Source: a virus
Strand: one strand, 5' to 3'
Virus record (IMG/VR): IMGVR_UViG_3300034198_015419
Location: 1-48,352 of that record
Length of the DNA stretch: 48,352 nt
Positions 42,574-48,352 of this stretch are shown in pieces. The position numbers were made by a program, and so were the translations under genes. Positions within the stretch are counted from its first letter, which is position 1. Each line of letters opens with the position of its first letter. Below the pieces are notes generated by a model. The model searched no databases. It was not told the DNA's origin and saw nothing but the letters and a program-made list of their open reading frames with translations.

Positions 42574-42581
42574 TATTTATT
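42574..42581 (+). promoter_or_regulatory. CTATTTATT element 5 nt before ATG
   Basis: TATTTATT preceded by C, ending 5 nt before the ATG at 42587. With T4-type late promoter geometry the A of the ATG would be the first transcribed base. Confidence 0.45.
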
Positions 42582-42586
42582 AGCAT

Positions 42587-43336
42587 ATGAAGAAGCTACT
42601 AACATTATTGCTAACATCTTGGGTATTTATTTCAACAACTGTCGCCAACGACCTATTCCTGTATGATGCCGCAGAAAAAGTGGAACTTGCAGACGTAATA
42701 GACAACAAATTGGTGTCACAACCAACTACAATTGGTAAGACATATACGCTCACCAACAATCTCTCCGTGAGCACTTCCACCAACGCAACTGTCACTTACG
42801 CACTGCCTTATAGAATCGCAATTCATCAAAAAGAAAACAGTGCTGCATATTTTAACGCTACCCCAATCGAATACGTCAATACGTTCAAGCTACCTGAGGT
42901 GGTCAAAGTCAAAGATAGCCAATTCAATTTTAGTGCTCAAGGAGAGTTTTATGTGGTCAGTGACAGTGCCAAGCAGACCACGATTGGCACTGGCATGGGT
43001 TTGATTGTGTTTGAAAAGGCAACGTTGTTTGTCAAAGCAGGTGACAAGTTCACACACGTATATCTAGTAGACGGCATCGCAACTGTATTGGATAACAAAA
43101 GCAGCAAAAAGAAAAAGGAACTCAAGGCTGGTGATTATTTGGTGATTACACCACAAGCATCATTGAGTCCAAAAGAAGCATCTGTGCGCAATCTAGGCAA
43201 CAGTTTCAGCATCAAAGAAGTTGAAGATGTAGAAAAAGATGCACATGTTGCAGAATTAAAGTCTTTACAAACCAAGCTCGACAATGTATTGTTTGTGAAC
43301 TATGATGCCAACGTGTTTGGTGTTAAGTTCAAATAA
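42587..43336 (+). CDS. Secreted protein with signal peptide, FecR-like region
   Basis: A 249-residue protein with a Sec signal peptide (MKKLLTLLLTSWVFISTTVA, cleavage before NDLF). The mature protein is beta-rich; FVKAGDKFTHVYLVDGIATVLD followed by ELKAGDYLVITP (about 150-195) resembles the FecR-type periplasmic domain. The end is helical and charged. Secreted proteins of this kind are unusual in T4-like phages and suggest acquisition from a host. The late-type element before it points to action late in infection, perhaps at the envelope during lysis or release. Confidence 0.62.
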   Translation: MKKLLTLLLTSWVFISTTVANDLFLYDAAEKVELADVIDNKLVSQPTTIGKTYTLTNNLSVSTSTNATVTYALPYRIAIHQKENSAAYFNATPIEYVNTFKLPEVVKVKDSQFNFSAQGEFYVVSDSAKQTTIGTGMGLIVFEKATLFVKAGDKFTHVYLVDGIATVLDNKSSKKKKELKAGDYLVITPQASLSPKEASVRNLGNSFSIKEVEDVEKDAHVAELKSLQTKLDNVLFVNYDANVFGVKFK

Positions 43337-43339
43337 TAC

Positions 43340-43567
43340 ATGAGATTGGAACAGTTACATAGTCTGAATGAAGACGAAACGGCATTATTGTGGTATTGTA
43401 TCAACAAAATTGATCCTCCGGTACTGGCAGGTGTAGAGCTTGAACCAGCAGTATTTACCAGTATAAACCATAAACACTTGATGCAACGACTTGAAAAAAG
43501 TCGTTGTCAAGTCAAAGAAGAGCATCATCCACTTTTTGATGGACTTGTTGCGAAGTTGCGTCTATAA
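43340..43567 (+). CDS. Unknown small protein
   Basis: A 75-residue protein between the secreted protein and gp43, 3 nt after the former and 12 nt before the latter. Acidic N-terminus with LHSLNEDETALLWYCINKI, helical throughout. No family recognised. The close spacing supports a real, co-transcribed gene. Confidence 0.5.
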   Translation: MRLEQLHSLNEDETALLWYCINKIDPPVLAGVELEPAVFTSINHKHLMQRLEKSRCQVKEEHHPLFDGLVAKLRL

Positions 43568-43579
43568 TCATTGCATAGT

Positions 43580-46297
43580 ATGTACCAGAACATTTTTTTC
43601 GAGAGATCAACCAATACTTGCCATCTGTGGGACGACAAAAAGGGTTACACCAGTTTTGCGTTTCGTCCTTATGCTTATCGCAAGCGTAACGGTGGAAAAT
43701 ACAAAAGTATGTTCGGTGATGAACTGGAGAAAATCTACAGTTTCAATCCCCGTGATCCATCATTGTTTGAAAGCGATGTTCCTATTGATACTCGCATTCT
43801 AATTGATGCGTATGAAGACAGCGATGAACCGTCTGAAGGTCATCGTGTGTTGTTTCTTGATATTGAGGTCAGCACAGAAGGCGGATTTGCCAAGGATGAT
43901 GAAGCTGACAAAGAAATCACGGCTATCGCAATTTATGACGCACTGACCAAGAAATACACTGCGTTTATTTTGGATCGCAACGGTCTGATGGAGAATTTTG
44001 ATAGTGATGAAAAAGCAATTCTAAGCTATCGTACCGAAGAAGACATGTTGATGGCGTTTCTTTCTAAATGGGAAGAAATTCAGCCTACTATTACAACTGG
44101 TTGGAACAGTAACCAGTTCGACATGCCTTATATTTACCGTCGTTTGAAAAATGTAGTTGGCGCACAAAATGCCAAACGATTGAGTCCTATTGGTATTTCT
44201 TATATCAATGATTGGAACAAGCGTTTGGTTATTGGTGGTGTAACGCATTTGGACTATATGAAGGTGTATGAAAAGCTCATGATCAAAAAGGAAGCGAGCT
44301 ATTCATTGAATGCGATTGGTAAAAAGCAAGTTGGTATGGAAAAGATTACCTATCGTGGTAGTCTGGATACTCTGTACAAAGAAGACATCAAGAAATACGT
44401 TGAGTACAACTTAAACGACGTACAAATCATGGTGGCTTTGGACGACAAGCTGAAACTCATTGAACTGGTCCGAGCTATTTGTCACAAAGGTCACGTACCT
44501 TATGAGTGTTATGATCGTAGCTCACGATTCATTGAGGGTGCTATTTTGATGTATCTTCGCCGCAACGGTCGTGTTGCAAAGAACAAGCCCGTTGATGGGC
44601 GTGAGGAATACGAAAACCAACAAGAAAACGATGAAGAAGGATTTGAGGGTGCTTATGTTAAAGAGCCTGTGCCTGGTCGTTATGAGTGGGTGTTTGATTT
44701 GGACCTCACATCAATGTATCCGAATATCGTCATCAGTCTTAACATCAGTCCTGAGACTAAGGTAGGTGTTATTGATAGAATTGAGTTTGATGATGTTCAT
44801 ATTGTTGAACGCAAAAAGGAACTGACCGACGATTGGGAAAACTTGAGCGACAAAACCAAGAAAGAAACGCCATTGGAGCAATACATCGAACAGCGTTTGT
44901 ACAACTACAACGCTCGTATGTTTGCTCAAGGAAAAATCGCCAAGTATCATTTGGGATCTGCATGTTATACACATGAATCGTTTATGAATCTTCTGACTCA
45001 AAGCAATTTGAGTGTGTCGGGCAACGGAGTTCTTTATCAAAAAGAAGTGGCTGGAGTGCTACCAAACATTCTGGTCAAGTGGTTCGATGAACGCAAAGAA
45101 ATGCGTGACTTGGCAAAGAAGTATGCTAAAGAAAAGAATTGGGAACAGTACGAGTTCTACGAACAGCGTCAAAAGGTGCAGAAGGTTCTTCTCAACTCCA
45201 TCTATGGTGTATTGGGTTTGGCGATCTTCCGTTTTTATGACAAGGATAATGCGAGTGCTGTTACAATAACTGGTCAAGACATTATCAAAACAACTGGTAA
45301 GGCAATCAATGAATATTTCAAGAAAGCACTGAATGTCAATGATGGTAACTATGTTATCTATACCGACACAGACTCTTGTTTTGCAAGTGCGTTGCCAATC
45401 ATTCAGAAAAACACGCCTGACATTGATTTGAATGATGAAACACAAATGACAGACGCTATTATGAAGGTGACTACCGAAGTGCAAACATTCGTAAACAAGT
45501 TTTATGATAAGATGGCGTTGCGGTTGTTCAATATTGAGACTCATAGGTTTGAAGCAAAGCAAGAGGTTATTGCCAAGACAAGCTTTTGGTTGACCAAGAA
45601 ACGCTATGCTCAGTTCATCATTAACGTGGCTGGTTTGGATGTAAAAACCATGGAAGTCACACACGAAAACAGAAACGAATTCGTGTTTGATGAAAAGGGT
45701 AATCATATTGCAAAACTGGAAGTTAAGGGTATTGACGTTGTTAAAAGCTCATTCCCAGTATATTTCCGTACTTTCATGGAAAAGTTCTTACAAGACATTT
45801 TGCTAAAAACCGAAAAAGAAGTTATCGATGGTAATATCTTGAGTATGTTGGATGATTTGGGCAACACAGACATTATTTCCGTTGCCAAAAACACCAGTGT
45901 CAAATTCAAGAGCAAAGATGGTAAGAATGATTTCAATCCCAAAACTCGTCATCCGTTCAAGTATGTCAAGGGAACCACAGCGCAAGCAAAAGCAGCACTT
46001 GCATACAACGATCTTTTGAAGTATTATGGTATTGAAACCATGGTGCAGCCAATTTTCCATGGTCAAAAGATCAAGTGGGTGTATTTGAAAAAGAATGATC
46101 TTGGATTGGATTGTGTGGCGTTGAAAGCTGATGGTACTGATCCAGATCAAGTTTTGGACTTTATCAACAAATATGTGGATCGTACTGCGATGTATGAACA
46201 AGAGTTGCAAGGCAAGCTGTCGGACTTTTACAACATCTTGAAATGGACGTATCCAAATGGTACAGACGCCACGGTTGATGAATTTTTCGGATTCTAA
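43580..46297 (+). CDS. 43: DNA polymerase gp43, family B
   Basis: A 905-residue replicative polymerase. 3'-5' exonuclease motifs: FLDIEV (about 93-98), WNSNQFDMPYIYRR, and YNLNDVQIM. Polymerase motifs: A, DLTSMYPNIVISLNISPET (about 375); B, KVLLNSIYGVLG (about 536); C, YTDTDSC (about 593). All catalytic acids are present. Length matches T4 gp43 (898). The ATG at 43580 is used; an in-frame TTG 9 nt upstream is less likely. The C-terminus DATVDEFFGF resembles the clamp-binding tail of T4 gp43. It works with gp45 and gp44, encoded just downstream. Confidence 0.95.
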   Translation: MYQNIFFERSTNTCHLWDDKKGYTSFAFRPYAYRKRNGGKYKSMFGDELEKIYSFNPRDPSLFESDVPIDTRILIDAYEDSDEPSEGHRVLFLDIEVSTEGGFAKDDEADKEITAIAIYDALTKKYTAFILDRNGLMENFDSDEKAILSYRTEEDMLMAFLSKWEEIQPTITTGWNSNQFDMPYIYRRLKNVVGAQNAKRLSPIGISYINDWNKRLVIGGVTHLDYMKVYEKLMIKKEASYSLNAIGKKQVGMEKITYRGSLDTLYKEDIKKYVEYNLNDVQIMVALDDKLKLIELVRAICHKGHVPYECYDRSSRFIEGAILMYLRRNGRVAKNKPVDGREEYENQQENDEEGFEGAYVKEPVPGRYEWVFDLDLTSMYPNIVISLNISPETKVGVIDRIEFDDVHIVERKKELTDDWENLSDKTKKETPLEQYIEQRLYNYNARMFAQGKIAKYHLGSACYTHESFMNLLTQSNLSVSGNGVLYQKEVAGVLPNILVKWFDERKEMRDLAKKYAKEKNWEQYEFYEQRQKVQKVLLNSIYGVLGLAIFRFYDKDNASAVTITGQDIIKTTGKAINEYFKKALNVNDGNYVIYTDTDSCFASALPIIQKNTPDIDLNDETQMTDAIMKVTTEVQTFVNKFYDKMALRLFNIETHRFEAKQEVIAKTSFWLTKKRYAQFIINVAGLDVKTMEVTHENRNEFVFDEKGNHIAKLEVKGIDVVKSSFPVYFRTFMEKFLQDILLKTEKEVIDGNILSMLDDLGNTDIISVAKNTSVKFKSKDGKNDFNPKTRHPFKYVKGTTAQAKAALAYNDLLKYYGIETMVQPIFHGQKIKWVYLKKNDLGLDCVALKADGTDPDQVLDFINKYVDRTAMYEQELQGKLSDFYNILKWTYPNGTDATVDEFFGF

Positions 46298-46303
46298 ATT
46301 GTT

Positions 46304-46723
46304 ATGAAATCTTATAGTGAACTGTTAAACATACCAGAAACAGGCGGAAAAATTCCACTGTTTGTAAAAAATTCGGGTAAACTGAACATATCAACTGCTT
46401 ATGAGCGGGTTGTAATTGGTCAACGTGGCCCGTATGTGGAATTCACAAAAAAACAAATCCACGAAAAAGGTCTTTACATTCCCACAAAACAGTTGTATCG
46501 TTTGAGTGATCCGAAAGTCTACTACATCGAATTCCGCACCATCGAAGGCAATGCCAAGGTGTATTATCAGATGCGAACAGTGGCTTATGCGGACTACAAA
46601 ATAGAACACTTCTATATTTCACCAACCGACCTTGAAACTGAAGATGGTATTCCTTGTATTAGCGAAGAAGTAGCCATCTATAAAAATGCAGAAGAGTATT
46701 TTCAATTCGACCAAACTGATTGA
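46304..46723 (+). CDS. Unknown protein between gp43 and gp45
   Basis: A 139-residue protein starting 6 nt after gp43. Beta-rich, with RVVIGQRGPYVEFTKKQI and VYYIEFRTIEGNAKVYYQM, then a DYKIEHFYISP segment. It sits in the polymerase cluster but is not RegA by sequence. The clamp promoter overlaps its stop. A role in replication is likely only by location. Confidence 0.55.
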   Translation: MKSYSELLNIPETGGKIPLFVKNSGKLNISTAYERVVIGQRGPYVEFTKKQIHEKGLYIPTKQLYRLSDPKVYYIEFRTIEGNAKVYYQMRTVAYADYKIEHFYISPTDLETEDGIPCISEEVAIYKNAEEYFQFDQTD

Positions 46724-46747
46724 CATCCAAACAAAAACTGTTATACT
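46720..46747 (+). promoter_or_regulatory. Strong sigma70 promoter for the sliding clamp
   Basis: TTGACA (46720-46725), 16-nt spacer, TATACT (46742-46747). The ATG at 46756 follows the -10 by only 8 nt, the same distance as at uvdE, so the mRNA should be leaderless or nearly so. Confidence 0.8.
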
Positions 46748-46755
46748 AGAGAACC

Positions 46756-47547
46756 ATGAAGAAAGACACACTAAACTCGTTTATCGACAAGTATTCACTC
46801 AACGGAACCATTGAATCTGTGAAATGGACCGTATCAACCAAGGACAAAAACATTGCAACAAGCTCTATGAGCGATGATCGTGGTGTTTTGAGCTTTGTTA
46901 CCATCAAGGACAACGCTGGTTTGAACGACATGGAAATTGGTGTTAATGATACCAGCAAGCTCAAGAAGATGTTGACTGTGTTGGGAGAAGACGTTACCAT
47001 CACGCCCAATTCAACCAAGATTGAATCTGAGGATAGTGAAGGAAATCCTTTGGTGACTGAAAAGATTGTATCTCTTACAATCAATAGTGACGAAACTGAA
47101 GTACAGTATTGTACTGCTGATCTGAGCGTTATTCCTCCAGTTCCTCCTCTCAAGAAGTTGCCGCCTTTTGGTTTGGAAATTCCGCTGACCAAGGAATTTG
47201 TGGCAACATTCATCAAAGCCAAGAGTGCTTTGAACGATGATGACAATCTAACTTTGTCTGCTGATAAGAAGGGCAAGATCAAGATGACGTTGGGCTACAG
47301 CACCAACAACAGCAACCGAATCAACATTGCTGTTAAACCTGTGGATGGTAAAGACAAGCTCACCAAGACTTTGCATTTCAACGCAAAGTTCTTGAAGGAA
47401 ATTCTGACCAGCAACAGCGAGTGTGAAAACGCTGTGTGGAAGATTAGCGAAGCTGGATCTGGTGGATTGTCTCATATTGAGTTTGGTGATGCCAACTCAC
47501 TGTTTACCAGTAACTATTACTTGGTTGGTATCAATAAGATTGACTAA
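46756..47547 (+). CDS. 45: Sliding clamp gp45
   Basis: A 263-residue homologue of T4 gp45, the trimeric ring that tethers gp43 to DNA and in T4 also activates late transcription. The two-domain beta pattern is visible; VPPLKKLPPFGLEIPL marks the junction between domains and FEFGDANSLFTSNYYLVG-like sequence (IEFGDANSLF) the last strands. It is longer than T4 gp45 (228), with an insertion around residues 80-115. The following clamp loader gene begins 11 nt downstream. Confidence 0.85.
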   Translation: MKKDTLNSFIDKYSLNGTIESVKWTVSTKDKNIATSSMSDDRGVLSFVTIKDNAGLNDMEIGVNDTSKLKKMLTVLGEDVTITPNSTKIESEDSEGNPLVTEKIVSLTINSDETEVQYCTADLSVIPPVPPLKKLPPFGLEIPLTKEFVATFIKAKSALNDDDNLTLSADKKGKIKMTLGYSTNNSNRINIAVKPVDGKDKLTKTLHFNAKFLKEILTSNSECENAVWKISEAGSGGLSHIEFGDANSLFTSNYYLVGINKID

Positions 47548-47558
47548 TACACACTGTT

Positions 47559-48352
47559 ATGAGCTTTTTTGAGGAAACTCCCCAGACAAAGGCGGACAGT
47601 CACGGTATTTGGACTGAGAAGTATCGTCCAGATACATTGGATAATTACATCTGCAACGATCAGTTGCGTGGTATTATTTCTAACTTCTTGACCAAAAAGG
47701 ACTTTCCGCATTTGTTGTTTTATGGGTCTGCGGGAACTGGTAAGACCACACTTGCCAAGATTCTTACCAAGAACATTCCATGTGATGTGATGTATGTTAA
47801 CGCATCCGACAACACTGGTGTTGACTTTGTTCGTGACAAGATCAAGCCGTTTGCATCTTCAATGGGCTTTCATGACATTAAGGTGGTAATTCTTGACGAA
47901 GCAGATTATATGTCTGCCAACTCTCAAGCATCACTTCGTAACTTGATGGAGACGTACAGCAAAACCACACGGTTTATTTTGACTTGCAACTATGTTGAGA
48001 AGTTGATTGATCCTGTGATCAGTCGTAGTCAGAAGTTCCGTTTGGAGCCTCCTACTATGAAGGATGCTGCAATGTATGCTATTCGTATTCTTGATTCTGA
48101 AAAGATCAAGTATGAAAAGACTGATGTTGCAACGGTGATCAAGGATTTTTATCCAGATGTTCGCAAGATTGTTAACTTCCTTCAACAGAGTTCGACTAAC
48201 GGCAAGTTGGAATTGGTCAAGACGCAAAGTGCTGGTCATGATTTGAAACTGAAACTGATTCAGTTGCTTCGTGAATCCAAGACCAACAAGAAGGCATTCA
48301 ATGATATTCGTCAGCTTGTAAACGATGCGGGTATCAAAATGTTTGATGAGCT
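47559..48352 (+). CDS. 44: Clamp loader large subunit gp44, 3' end missing
   Basis: The first 264 codons of a AAA+ clamp loader ATPase, running off the right edge. WTEKYRPDTLDNYI is the typical opening; Walker A is YGSAGTGKTT, Walker B VVILDEADYM, sensor 1 FILTCNYVEKLI and the arginine-finger segment PVISRSQKF (usual SRC becomes SRS). T4 gp44 is 319 residues, so about 55 are missing. With gp62 it loads gp45 onto primed DNA. The order 43-unknown-45-44 differs from T4, where 45-44-62-regA-43 is the order. Confidence 0.92.
   Translation, partial: MSFFEETPQTKADSHGIWTEKYRPDTLDNYICNDQLRGIISNFLTKKDFPHLLFYGSAGTGKTTLAKILTKNIPCDVMYVNASDNTGVDFVRDKIKPFASSMGFHDIKVVILDEADYMSANSQASLRNLMETYSKTTRFILTCNYVEKLIDPVISRSQKFRLEPPTMKDAAMYAIRILDSEKIKYEKTDVATVIKDFYPDVRKIVNFLQQSSTNGKLELVKTQSAGHDLKLKLIQLLRESKTNKKAFNDIRQLVNDAGIKMFDE

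Noticed and set aside
43571-43579. TTG start for gp43
   Set aside because: An ATG follows 9 nt later; MYQNIFFERSTN is a natural beginning and no ribosome-binding site favours the TTG.
45059-45706. Minus-strand open frame of 215 codons opposite gp43
   Set aside because: It overlies polymerase motifs B and C; the plus-strand reading is certain.
46746-47282. Minus-strand open frame of 178 codons opposite gp45
   Set aside because: Antisense of the sliding clamp gene; serine/leucine-rich shadow composition.

Overview
The window is part of the genome of a T4-like contractile-tailed phage (myovirus). The replication set is unmistakably T4-type: family B DNA polymerase gp43, sliding clamp gp45, clamp-loader subunits gp44 (cut by the right edge) and gp62, helicase gp41, single-strand binding protein gp32, recombinase UvsX, RNase H and a gp1-like dNMP kinase. 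The rest differs strongly from T4: gene order is rearranged, the baseplate proteins are very large, the ribonucleotide reductase is B12-dependent class II, and there is a long glycan-gene operon. Strong sigma70-type promoters (TTGACA, 16-17 bp, TATAAT-like) imply a bacterial host with ordinary housekeeping sigma-factor recognition. The host itself cannot be named from the sequence.

Layout. (a) 1-9692, plus strand: tail and baseplate genes. The gp26/gp51-like chaperone pair overlaps in two frames just before the tape measure gene, followed by two very large baseplate proteins around a small gp53/LysM-like protein. (b) 9689-13326: a sigma70 promoter drives a divergent family A DNA polymerase-like protein, then two unknown proteins. 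(c) 13459-18059: gp32, UvsX, RNase H and gp41. (d) 18178-24553: class II RNR, an unknown protein, a secreted protein, and a MoxR-type AAA+ ATPase paired with a VWA protein that carries an HExxH motif. (e) 24627-28538: small unknown genes, UV-damage endonuclease, a membrane coiled-coil protein, gp62 and dNMP kinase. (f) 28527-41572, minus strand: a tightly overlapping operon of about 17 genes holding glycosyltransferases, two methyltransferases, a short UDP-glucose dehydrogenase-like protein, dUTPase and, at its head, a ribbon-helix-helix regulator with a perfect inverted repeat over its start. A Cas4/RecB-like nuclease lies just upstream. (g) 42587-48352, plus strand: a secreted protein, a small unknown protein, gp43, an unknown protein, gp45 and gp44.

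How they work together. gp43/45/44/62/41/32 form the replisome; UvsX, RNase H, UvdE and the nuclease serve recombination and repair; RNR, dNMP kinase and dUTPase supply dNTPs; the tail cluster builds the contractile tail; the glycan operon probably decorates the virion or remodels the host surface.

Regulation visible in the sequence has two layers: TTGACA/TATAAT-like promoters before early-type genes, two of them only 8 nt from the ATG, and an element CTATTTATA 3-5 nt before the ATG of several other genes. Intergenic gaps are all below about 135 nt, so no stretch longer than 300 nt lacks a gene. No tRNA, rRNA, CRISPR array, insertion sequence or integrase was seen.
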